Shown one piece after another: positions 11,141 through 21,047 of a DNA stretch of 31,170 nucleotides. The stretch comes from Zopfochytrium polystomum (Eukaryota; Chytridiomycota; Chytridiomycetes; Chytridiales; Chytridiaceae). The position numbers were made by a program, and so were the translations under genes. The first letter of the stretch is position 1, and every line of letters begins with the position of its first letter. The stretch spans positions 1 through 31,170 of the forward strand of contig JAIVFJ010000498.1 in NCBI GenBank assembly GCA_025765615.1, read 5' to 3'. The notes below the pieces were generated by a model, which did not search any database, was not told where the DNA came from, and worked only from the letters and a program-made list of their open reading frames with translations.

Positions 11141-11905
11141 ATCAACACTAATTGTAGAAATTTTCTCTCCGATTAACGAGTCGATCGGCGTGTCTCCTCC
11201 TCCCGTTGAGGTTCAGTCCCAGCACTGCCGGAAATAGAGTTGCGACAGAGACCGCTGTGCACAAATAATTGCCCGCTGATCGTCATCAGTGCTCAACCCG
11301 CTCCTCTCCTTTTGGTTGCTTGCTCAAAAAAATCTTTCCTTACTTGGACAATGTTTTTTTTTCGGCTTTATCAGCGGAGACACCCCTCGATCACTCTCTC
11401 CCCCCTCCCTCTTTTTTCTCTCCTTCTTCCTGGCACAGTTACACCAGAGACAAGAAAGGTTTCATAAATGAACTTCCCAAGAAGGAAGGAGACAAGCCAG
11501 ATAAGGATCTCCCAACACTCAATGGTTGATTTATTGAACATGTGACGGACGGGAGAAAAAGGGTTGAGTGTGTGAGAGAGACAAAAAAAAAAAAAAAAAA
11601 CAAAAAAAAGAAAAAAGGGAAGAAACACACATCCAAAAAAAGAAAAAAAGTAAAAGAAAGGACCCGAAAGAGCGATGGCTACATACATCGACCCCAACGT
11701 GAGCGAAGGGCTGCGATGACCGACAGAGACTGCGTGTGTGTCAGAGAGCGAGAGCGAGAGGGAAGGCGGTGAGCCGGTGAGATGCGGAGAGTGATGCTGG
11801 GAGGAGCGGCAAGGGGGACGGCTTATACACTGTTACGCTGGATCCGCGAGCCGAGGGCGCTGAAGATCTGCGCTGATCTGCGGAAGCTATCTTATCACCG
11901 TCGTC
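11141..11905. other. Divergent intergenic region before the receptor gene
   Basis: Separates minus-strand genes from the plus-strand receptor. It contains A-rich, interrupted poly-A sequence (about 11,583-11,660), a CT-rich stretch (about 11,390-11,430) and a GAGAGC-rich stretch (about 11,745-11,765). No supportable gene; it probably holds promoters of both neighbours. Confidence 0.4.
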
Positions 11906-13819
11906 ATGACGCCTCCTGGAAAACCCCTCTCCGTCGGTTGCACACATATCTCAACCCTTGCAAACACAACAGACCTACCCCATCCGCTTCGATCAACCTA
12001 CCCGTGCCGCGGCAACAGCCCTTCACGTGTCGGCGCTCTCGAACCTCGCCCTCTCCTTTGTCGGATCCGCCTTCATAATTGTCTCCACCTATGTCGAAAA
12101 AAAGTATTCCACAATCGGTGCGTCTCGTGGAGGGGAAGGGGCCCAGGCTTTTCCACTTTTCTGTCTCACCAACGAACGGGTCCAATAATCAAAACACAGG
12201 CGATCGCTACCCCACTTTACATTAGCCTTATCAAGCTTTGTTGGAGCATCGCCCACTTTATCGATCATGCTATGTTCTTTACGTCCGACGGCCACCTGGC
12301 AAGGTCGACTTGCAAGGCGATGGGCGCCTTCTTGTTTGTAAGTTCGGCGTGCGGCTCATCGAGACGTGGAAGAAACTGACCCACAGCACGCAAGGTTTTT
12401 CTGACGGCCGAGGGCGTGATGACGATCCTCATGGCGCTGTCGGTCTTTATGGCCATCCAGTTCGGCTGGCCGCTGGTCTACGGCCGAAACGACTGGATTC
12501 TCCTCTGTGTCACACTGGGGATGCCCTGCCTGACTGTGATCATTGCATGTAAGAGGTTCATCTGCAACTCTGTTCGAGCGCACGCCGCTTCGGCAGCAAT
12601 CTAAACTGAATTCAAACAGTTGCGTTCGATGCCGTTGGCCCCGATTTGTACTTTTGCTTCCTCGACACGTCAAGAGAGAACGGAATCATCATGGCAGGAA
12701 CAATCGGAGTAATCGCCACCACCTGCCTTATTCTACCGATAGTGTTGTAAGTGATACACCTTTGCCTTTGATGTTTTTCCTTTGCCACAAGTCTATTGAT
12801 GGTGTGCTCGATAAGGTACCTCTTTGTCCTGCGAAAGCTTAAAGTTATTGGAACGAGATCCTCCAGCAAGACCAGCGCATACAACCGCTTCGGCGACGTC
12901 CTCGCGGACAGAGTGCAGCGATCCGTCGTCATCAAGACTTCAAGTACGAGCCTTCTCGTTCGTGCCTCCACCAGACTAACCCGTTTGCGACCAGGATACG
13001 TTGCAATCATCCTGATAACGTACATTCCGTCCGCCATGTACGGGCTCATGATTGGAATTTTCCGCGCTGAGCCGTACGCCGCCATGTTCATCGTTGTGAC
13101 CCTCGTCAACGCCGGCGGGACGGTCAACACCATTGTAAGCCAGATTCTTTCAAAAGCACTTGCTCGCAGCCGACAATTTCCCCCTCTCTCCCTCCCACAC
13201 TTAGGCCTACCTTTACCAACGCCGCCTCACGCGTCTGGACGAAGCAGCCCAACTCAGCGACCCGCTCACCCGCGACGGTGAGCACCGGGCAGGTACCATA
13301 GGGCTACGCCCAGTGGTCGCGACGACGCCGACGGGCGGCAGCGGGGGCAGCAGCGACAACCGCAGCATCCAGCTTTCACCGACACACCAGTCGCCCCAGA
13401 AGCTGGACTACATCGGCGGCGGCGGGGTGTATCCGGGAGTCGTCGGCGGCGGTGGTGCTGCGGCGGGGATGGCGGGGGTGGCGGGGGGACGGTACTACTA
13501 CGGTGAGCGCGGGGGCACAGCGTTTGCATCGAGACCGGGGGACGGCGGGGACCGGGTGGCGGTGGCGGCGGCGGGAGGTGCGGCGGCGCCGGGGTTCTCT
13601 GGGGCGGGTCCGCTGTCGGGTTCGCCGACGTGGAGCCAGACGTTCATTCCGACGGGCTACGGGCAAGGGTATGGTGGCGGTGGCGGCGGCGCCAGCGGCG
13701 TGGGCGGCGTCGGCAGTGGGAGCGGGCGGTACGGCAGCAACCCGGGGATTGCAGGCGGGCTGGGCCATCCCCAGGGGGCCATGGAGGGCGGGTACATTCC
13801 ATACGGTCGGCGGTCATAG
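11906..13819 (+). CDS. Seven-transmembrane receptor (Git3/cAMP-receptor-like GPCR)
   Basis: Exons: about 11973-12117, 12200-12337, 12395-12548, 12620-12746, 12816-12943, 12995-13134, 13205-13819. Phases agree from exon 2 to the stop; the first junction fits only if the A7 run at 12096-12102 is one base too long. Helices: TM1 ALSNLALSFVGSAFIIVST, TM2 ATPLYISLIKLCWSIAHF, TM3 from CKAMGAFLFVFLTAEG, TM4 WILLCVTLGMPCLTVII, TM5 IIMAGTIGVIATTCLILPIV, TM6 YVAIILITYIPSAMYGLMI, TM7 AAMFIVVTLVNAGGTV. A Cys at the start of TM3 and another in loop 2 (LYFCFLD) could form the usual disulfide. This layout resembles Git3/GPR1 glucose sensors and amoebal cAMP receptors; the ligand cannot be told. The C-tail of about 200 residues is Gly-, Ser- and Tyr-rich. 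The start is uncertain: the ATG at 11906 reaches exon 1 only with another frame change. Confidence 0.72.
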
Positions 13820-14104
13820 CAGGCGCGGATGGAGGATCTGTCCCTGACGGAGGTAGAAAAAGTTGTAATTAGGTTGCTTTTGTTTATAGTTGGAGCCTAC
13901 TAGTTCTTAAAACTCTATGCCGGAATCACGATAAAACGCAAGTCGATAAACCATAGCACAGGCACGGCCTTACTTTTTCTCTTTTGCCTTTTTTTTTTTT
14001 TTTTTTTTTTGGTTTGGTTTTCCGTTTCCGTACCGGACGAAGACGGGCGGCGGGCGACCCTCATTGCACAAGTGCCTTGTTGAGAGAGGAGAGAGAGAGA
14101 GAGC

Positions 14105-14177
<73 letters not shown>

Positions 14178-14758
14178 CATATCGCATGCGAGGGAAGCAC
14201 GCCGCGCCGGGCGTCAGGCTGAGCAGTTGCGGGCAGACACCTGACCTGATGGACCTATGCTGTGTTCGGACGTCCAGAGAGAAAGGTAAATGGGCTGAGA
14301 CATTCCGAGACCGGCCGGGACGAGAGGTTCCAAGGCTCACCGGGTTTTCAAGTGCCACATGCGAGAGCGACTTGGCAGACCGCGGGACAGACGGGGGGGC
14401 TGAGCCTGGATAGACACAAAGAAGTTCAGAGAAACTTCACAACACAGCATGACTTCCGCAAAAGGAAGGTAGTTGTCGTCGGCATGGTAACGTTGCTCAG
14501 CCCGTCGCCCCTCGACAAAGCGGTCGTCTCCAGTCTCCCTCCCCTCTAGTGTGCAGTGTGTTTGTTCCGTCTTCTTTATAGCCGTCACATAAAGCGAGGC
14601 ACTCCCCGACACACACACACACACAAACACACACACCCACTCTCTCTCTCTCCTCCTAAATACTCACACCAAGAAAGTGCATCAACCAACGGAATTCTTT
14701 CGCCTCCTCACAAACAGTCCGCCCCAGCTGCGCCAACCTTGACCTGTCCCTCCCCGCC
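13820..14758. other. Region between the receptor and R1
   Basis: Holds the 3' untranslated region of the receptor and the R1 promoter. It contains a T run (about 13,990-14,010), a long GA tract, and a short CA then CT stretch (14,608-14,656) about 100 nt upstream of the R1 ATG. A TTTATAG box lies near 14,574. No gene is supportable. Confidence 0.5.
14090..14174. repeat. (GA)n microsatellite upstream of R1
   Basis: Near-perfect GA dinucleotide tract of about 85 nt, with two interruptions near 14,104 and 14,111. It lies about 580 nt before the R1 start codon. Comparable GA or CT tracts precede R2 and R3. Confidence 0.95.
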
Positions 14759-17700
14759 ATGGCACCCACCACACAAGCGGCCGCGACTGCCGCACCGCCT
14801 CCCGTCCCGCGCGGCCGCCGCCGGGACCACCGTCCGACCCCGAAGCGCCCTCTTTCCGCCGCCGCATTCCTCGCCCTGCTTCTGACGACGCTGGCCGCCG
14901 CCAAGTTGTTTACGGCCGTCTCGGCCGACGGCGACGTCAGCTTCGGCAGCAGCAACGTGCTGGCAGCCTCCGGTCTCGTTCACCCGGTGTCGGACGGCGT
15001 CGCCGGTCTCGGGTCGGCGGTCGGAGGCGCAGAAGGCTTGGTCTCGCTGTTCCGGCGCGGCGGGAAGATCAAGCACGCCGCTGAAGCTGTGAGGGGCAGC
15101 CTGCACAACTTCCCTTCCCTAGTAGCCGTTCTTAACGGACTTCAACGCCCTCGCTATTGCCACCCCCTCCCCTTCTGATAAACTAAACCCAGGTCGCACA
15201 CGTAGCCGAAGACGCCGGCAAGGGCGTCGCGAACGTGGCCAAAGACGCAGCGAACGGTGTCGCGGACGCGGGGAAGGCGGCAAGTGTTTTCTTCCTATGA
15301 GTTTTGGGGAGCGAGGCATTGGCGGGCGGGAACAAGATGCTGACTTTTAGGTACCCCGCCTCCCTCCCCCCTTTCAAGGTTGGAAACGGCGTGGCGACCG
15401 TCGCAAAGGACGCAGCGAAAGGCGCCGAGACAGCGGCGAAAGCGGTCAGTTTCCCCTTTATTCCGCTTATATCTCACACCCCCCACGCCGGAGCTAACAC
15501 GAAACGACGATCCCCTATCTCCGCCTTGCTCTCCCCCGTTCAACCCTCCTTGCAGACGGCAAATGTCGCAAAGGACGCTGCACAGGCGGTAAGTTAGCTA
15601 ACCCGTGCTGTGAGCACGGACGGCTGAAAGCTCTGACATCTCGGTCCCATTTCCAGACAGCAAACGTCGCCAAGGACGCGGCGAAAGGGGTGAGCGTCTA
15701 ATTGATCATCCGCGTTAGTCCCACTCACAGAAGCCCCACTTTTCTGATTCTCTAGACGGCAGCCGTCGCAAAAGATGTAAGGCCCTCTTTCCAAGCCTCC
15801 CCCCGTCCATTCCACAGTTCGCAGCCCATTCACATCGCTAACGATGCGGCACTGAACGATGACGTCCCTTAGGCGGCGAAAGGAGTGAGTCTTTTTGCAA
15901 CGTTTGCGAGAACCAAATCCCCCAACTGACCCAATCTAATCTATTTCGCCCAGGTGGCAAAAGTTGCACCAAAAGTGAGTGAGCTCAAGACTTTAGTACA
16001 GGACCCGAATGTTTAAAAACGATTGAAAATCTTGCAGGTTCTAAAACCGTGGAGAACGCCACGCCTGGTAAGTTCGGCTTTTACCCATTCAGCTTCGCTG
16101 GTTTTTTTTTTTCCTTAACCCCATTGGCCACAGTGACGAGAGCGATTACGGGCGCCGTCAAAACCGGCATCGACGCGGGGAAGGACATTGCCAAGGGGAA
16201 AAGCATTGGAAGTGAGTACCAAATCGTCCACCGATGGGTGGCCCCGGGGTTTGATTTCTAATGCAACCTCGTCCCCCAGCAATCGCGAAAGACGTTGGCA
16301 AGGACGCTCTAAAATACGGCAAGAAGGCGTTACCCAACGGTGAGTACCCCCCTCCCTTCATGATTAATGGAGTAAAGGGGGTTGATGTGCGCCCGCACAG
16401 TTGCTAATGTTTGCTTTTGCCTCACAATCGCCCTTCCAGAGCGCGACTTGAAAGTATGCCGTATTATGATATGCCTTTTCGCTTCAACTCGTTGAGACTT
16501 ACTGTTTCTTTTCAACGACAGAATATTCAAACCGTCGCCAACGTGATCCCGAATCCAGGTAAAGTTAATCCCGCCCGTCTATAGAATTGAGAGCTTCCCT
16601 AATTGATTATAATTCTTCGCGAAATACGACCGTCTACGACCCCCCTCCACCAGTCGGTAAAGCGATAAGCGCCGGCGTCACGGTTGCGCAAAGCGGCATC
16701 GCGATCGGGAAAGGAATAGCAAAGGGCGAGAAAGCAGGCCGTAAGTCGCGATTCCCCTAGTTTTGTTAAACCCCCAATGCGCTTCTCGTTCTCACCGTGC
16801 ACCAAACATTTTGCTCAATTACACATAAAATGCAACTCCCCTAGAAATTTTGAAAGACGTCGGGAAGACGGTCGCGGACGGCGCCATCGGAATGGTGCCG
16901 GGAGGTACTGTTCGACTTTCAAGCACAACTTATTTTATTTTTATTTTTATTTATTTTTTCCCCCTTTTGTTTCTTCTTCTCAATATCCTGACTTGAAACT
17001 ACTTCTAGGTGGTGCCCTCAAGAAAGTGGCCCAAGCCGGAAAGGAGATCAAGGGAGCCGTGTCCGCAGCCAAAGGCAAGTTACCAGCGTCCCGCTTCTCC
17101 GCAACTTTCCCACGCCTGCTTAAAACACCAACCCCCTAACCTTCCCCCAAACACGAATTTAATACTCCCCCCCCCCCTAACAGAGGCCAAAGCCGGCGTC
17201 CAAGCTGCGCGCAACCTCCCCAAGCTGATCAAAGACGCGGCCAAGACTCCCTCCGTAACGCAGGGGGTGAAGAAGGCTGACGTCGCGCGGGCGGCGGCCA
17301 AGGTGGTGAACCGCGAGGTGCAGCACGCGGTGAACAGCAACGGTGGGGACCCCGGGACGGGCGGGGCAGCGGGGAAGGCGGCGGGGGCGATTGTGAATAA
17401 GGTGCTTGGCGGGGGGAAAGGAGGCGCGGCGGCGGCGGGTGGGAAAGGATCGGCGGCGGCGGCCGGAGGGAAGGCGACGGCGCGTGGGGCTGGTGGTGTT
17501 GGTGGCAAGACTGCTACCAAGGGCGGCGCGGGAGAGGGTGCCGGAACCAAGGGCACGCCACGGGGTGCGGGCACGACTGCGAACAAGGCCGGGGGCGCTG
17601 GTACTGGCACCAAGGGCGCGGGAGGCACTGTCGCGACCAAGGGTGCACCTGGAGCCAAGGGCGGCGCGCAACGTGGAGCGGTCGCTACCGGGGGCAAGGG

Positions 17701-20050
17701 CACAGGCGGCGGCGCCGTGCCCAAGAGCGGAACGGTAGCCGGTGCTGGTACCAAGGGTACACCGCGTGGTGCAGGTACTACTGCGAATAAGGTTGGCGGC
17801 GCTGGTACTGGCACCAACACGGCGAGGACCGCTGCCGGAACCAAGGGTACAGGCGGGCCGGCCGCCGGAGGCAAGGGCACACAGCGCGTCACTGGTGCCA
17901 CTGGGAACAAGGCCGGCGGGGGCGGCGCCGCTACTGGCACTAAAAGCACCGCCGTTCGTGGCGCAGGCGGCGGCAACGCTGCTGTCAAGGGCGCAGCAGG
18001 AGGTGGTGCTGGAGCCAAGGGTACCGCACGTGGTGCGGGTACTACTGCGAACAAGGTCGGCGGCACTGGTACCACTGGAACCAAGGGAGGTGCGGCCGTG
18101 ACCGGAGCCAAAGGCACACAGCGTGCTCCTGGAGGCAAGGGTGCAAGCGGCACTACTACCGGCACCAAGGGCACGACTCGCACCGCAGGCGGCGGCATCA
18201 CCGCGGGCAAGGGCACTGCGGGAGGCGGTGCTGGACCGAAAGGCACTGCCGGTCGTGGTGCGGGTGCTACTGCGAACAAGGCCGGCGGCGCTGGCACTGG
18301 AACCAAGGCCTCGGGGACTGCTGGTGCTGGGACTAAGGGCGGTGCGGCTGCGATCGGAGCGAAGGGAACACAGCGCGCCGCGGGAGGCAAGGGCACAGGC
18401 AGTGCTGCTACTGGCACTAAGGGCACGTCTCGTACCGCAGGCGGCGGCGGCGGCACCACCGCGGTCAAGGGCACAGCAAAGGGCGGTGCTGGAGCCCAGG
18501 GCACCACACGTGGTGCGGGTACTGCGAACAAGGCCGGGGGCACCGGTACTGGAACCAAGGCCGCGGGGGCTGGCACCAAGGGAGGTGCGGCCGCGACCGG
18601 AGCTAAGGGCACACAGCGTGCTGCTACTGGCACCAAGGGCACGACTCGTACCGCAGGCGGCGGCGGTGGCAACCCTGCTGTCAAAGGCGCAGCAGGAGGC
18701 GGTGCTGGAGCCAAGGGTACGGCACGTGGTGCGGGTACTACTACAACCAAGGCCGCGGGGCCCGGCACCAAGGGAGGTGCGGCCGCGACTGGAGCCAAGG
18801 GCACACAGCGTGCTGCTGGAGGCAAGGGCACAGCCAGTGGTGCTACTGGCACCAAGGGCACGTCTCGTACCACAGGCGGCGGCGGCACCACCGCGCTCAA
18901 GGGCGCAGCAAAGGGCGGTGCTGGAGCCCAGGGCACCGCACGTGGTGCGGGTCCTACTACAACCAAGGCCGCTGGGCCCGGCACCAAGGGCGCTGCGGCC
19001 GCGACCGGAGCTAAGGGCACACAGCGTGCTGCTACTGGCACCAAGGGCACGTCTCGTACCACAGGCGGCGGCGGCAACCCTGCTGTCAAAGGCGCAGCAG
19101 GAGGCGGTGCTGGAGCCAAGGGTACCGCACGTGGTGCAGGTACTACTACAAACAAGGCTGGCACCAAGGGCGGTGCGGCCGCGACCGGAGCCAAGGGCAC
19201 ACAACAACGCGGTTCGGTGGCTGCCGGGGGCAAGCCTGCTGGCACCGCAGCTGCCAACAAGGGTGCAGGCGTCACCGCGGGGGCCAAGGGAACAACGCGC
19301 GGAACGGCCGGTACAGCCGGGAACAAAGGCGCTGGCGGTGGGGGTGGTGCAGGAAACAAGAGCACGCAGCGAGCCGCAAGTGGCACTACTACCGGAGCCA
19401 AAGGCACTGGTGCGGGCGCGACTGCCGGCAAGGGCGCGGGCGGCACGGCCGGAGGCAAGAGTACACAACGTGGCACAACTGGTGCTGCCAGCGCTACGGG
19501 TACCAAGGGCGCAACGCGAACCGCAGGCGGCGTACCCGCAAGCAAGGGGGCTGGCAGCACGACTGCAATCAAGGGCGGCGGCACCGCTCGCGGAGCGGGA
19601 GGGACAACAGGCGGGAAACAGACCGGCGCTACGAGTCGCGGAGCAGGCGGTACTGTCCAGCAGAAGGGCCAGGGTCAGGGTAAAGCGGCTACGACACAAA
19701 AGCCGGGTCAGAGTGGCGCCGGGGCGGCGAAGGGTAACGCAAACAAGCAGCCAACCACAGCGGCTGCTGCCAAACAGGGTCCCGCCGCCAAGCAGGCCGC
19801 AGCGCCCAATACGAAGGCGGCGGGCGTGGCGAGTGGGTCCAAAACCGCGCAGCAGACCAAGCAGCAGACTCCGGCCAAATCCCAGGCGTCGCAGCCCAGG
19901 GCGCAGCCGCAGACGAAAGCAGCGTCTTCGCAGCAGCAGGCGACGAAACCTGCTGCGGCCAAGCCCGCCGCCGCTGCAGCTAAGCCCGCCGCCGCTGCTG
20001 CAAAGCCAGCGGCTGCTGCGAAACCCGCGTCCAGCGGTAAGAAGAAGTGA
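14759..20050 (+). CDS. R1: secreted 11-mer repeat protein with long Gly/Ala/Lys/Thr tail (about 1,300 aa)
   Basis: The ATG lies in CCGCCATGG. Seventeen exons: 14759-15088, 15193-15279, 15379-15444, 15556-15588, 15657-15689, 15756-15776, 15873-15884, 15954-15974, 16038-16067, 16134-16211, 16280-16339, 16440-16453, 16522-16558, 16654-16740, 16845-16904, 17009-17074, 17184-20050. Exon 1 has a basic N-terminus, a hydrophobic core (AAAFLALLLTTLAAAKLF) and RRGGKIKHAAEA, as in a signal peptide plus pro-region. Exons 2-8 encode 11-residue amphipathic repeats (VANVAKDAAKG type). Exons 9-16 encode a conserved helical region (KYGKKALPNERDLK, NVIPNPVGKAISAG, GAIGMVPGGALKKV). The last exon starts EAKAGVQAARNLPKLIK, then about 900 residues of GTKGT/AGGxG repeats and an AKPAAAA tail ending GKKK. 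Exon 9 lacks one A against R2 and R3; adding it makes the total divisible by three. No family recognised; the repeats resemble LEA, synuclein and apolipoprotein 11-mers. Confidence 0.78.
15193..15974 (+). repeat. R1 exon-encoded 11-residue repeat array
   Basis: Seven exons of 87, 66, 33, 33, 21, 12 and 21 nt, all phase 0 at both ends. The 33-nt exons each code for exactly one 11-residue unit (TANVAKDAAQA, TANVAKDAAKG); the 66-nt exon codes for two. The 21- and 12-nt exons together make one unit (TAAVAKD + AAKG). The 3-4-4 spacing of apolar residues suits an 11/3 amphipathic helix lying on a membrane or lipid surface. Confidence 0.75.
17540..19580 (+). repeat. Degenerate tandem repeats in the R1 last exon
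   Basis: Blocks of roughly 150-250 nt recur, built from GAKGTQRA, TGTKGTTRTAGGGG, AVKGAAGGGAGAKGTARGAG and TTTKAAGPGTKGGAA modules. The copies near 18,700, 18,950 and 19,130 are nearly identical at DNA level, indicating recent unequal exchange. The reading frame stays open throughout, and two other frames are also long and open because of the GC-rich periodic composition. Confidence 0.85.
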
Positions 20051-20118
20051 AGAGCCATTGACTGAGCTGAGGACGCCACCGAGTTTACATTTATGATCTG
20101 TTTTCCCTGGACAATCAG

Positions 20119-20144
20119 AACTGTGAGTTTACTCACTCACAGTT
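20119..20144 (+). other. Perfect 10-bp stem-loop after the R1 stop
   Basis: Inverted repeat with arms 20119-20128 and 20135-20144 and a 6-nt loop (TTACTC), 68 nt past the R1 stop codon. It probably lies in the 3' untranslated region. It could be a processing or stability element, but no known class is matched; no such hairpin was noticed after R2. Confidence 0.6.
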
Positions 20145-20609
20145 GGTTGGCCCCTGCTCTGCTGTGTTTTTAAGATGCTGTTTATAAAAGTGAATCAACG
20201 CCTTTTCTCCCTTCTGAGTGTTTGAGTACAAGAAAATGCAATGGCACTGGTATCGCGCTTTCTTTTTCGCGTCCCCCGACCCCCAGCATACACGCAGACA
20301 CAGACACACACTCTCTGACTTAACCCTTCTCATTGCTTCGGCCCAGCTGTACCACGCGCGCTTCGCGCTTGAAGCGCCTACTCAAAATTCCCGTTTTGGG
20401 TAGTGAACGAATGAATAATGCATATGTTTGGTGGGCTGCTGAGCAGCATCAGACTCCATCCAAATCTGTACTGTACAGATAAGCACCAAACTGTAAGCTG
20501 CGCACGCATATAATTATTACTACTTGCTCTGCTGCGGCTGCGCCAATGGAAGGCTGGCTGGCTCGCCGGATTTGCGGATTTGGCGGCCAAAGAAGCAAGT
20601 GGGAGGCAC

Positions 20610-20646
<37 letters not shown>

Positions 20647-20748
20647 CCTTTTTGTTAACACGAGTACTGCTGGCACGAATACTGCAAGTGTTGCTCAGCC
20701 CTCCGCCAAAGACTCAGCCGCGACGAGAGGCGCTCTCTCTCTCTCTCT

Positions 20749-20785
<37 letters not shown>

Positions 20786-21047
20786 TACTCCCTCTCTCTT
20801 TCTCTCGTTGAACTCAATCTCCTCCGTTCCGCCGCCCAAGTGTCTAAATCCGCACACTCCGAACGGAAGCTTTTCCACATTCTTTTAAATCACTCAAAAA
20901 GGGGGCTGCACAGACCGCCGCCCTTAAAGATCTAGTTTTATTTTAGCCAGATATTACCACGCTGGACTGCGCCCCGAAAGAACTCGCTTTGTCGCACGAA
21001 CTCGCCGCAGAATAATCCATCCCTCCTCCCTCCCAACCCTCGCCAAA
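20145..21047. other. Region between R1 and R2
   Basis: R1 downstream and R2 upstream sequence. It contains a GACA tetranucleotide run (20,615-20,643) and a long CT tract, with no supportable gene. The R2 start context is CCAAAATGG at 21048. Confidence 0.5.
20732..20807. repeat. (CT)n microsatellite upstream of R2
   Basis: CT dinucleotide tract with a few interruptions, ending about 240 nt before the R2 ATG. It corresponds in position to the CT/GA tracts before R1 and R3. Confidence 0.95.

Noticed and set aside
13915..14358. Ser-Leu or Arg-Glu repeat frames near GA/CT tracts here and at 20.6-20.9 kb and 26.8-27.6 kb
   Set aside because: They are microsatellite translations. The neighbouring genes have clear boundaries elsewhere.
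17540..19580. Collagen-like Gly-X-Y tail in R1
   Set aside because: Glycine is not at every third residue and proline is scarce. The pattern is GTKGT/AGGxG low complexity, not a triple-helix repeat.
17080..19699. Two minus-strand open frames of more than 830 codons opposite the R1 last exon
   Set aside because: They are mirror frames of a GC-rich periodic repeat that lacks stop codons on both strands. Their Ala/Pro/Val and Cys/Ser/Thr/Arg compositions are reverse complements of Gly/Ala/Lys codons, and they have no splice or start context.
18123..20096. A 657-codon plus-strand frame overlapping the R1 tail
   Set aside because: It is an off-frame reading rich in Arg, Pro and Leu. The main frame continues from the conserved EAKAGVQAAR start and ends in the tail motif shared with R2.
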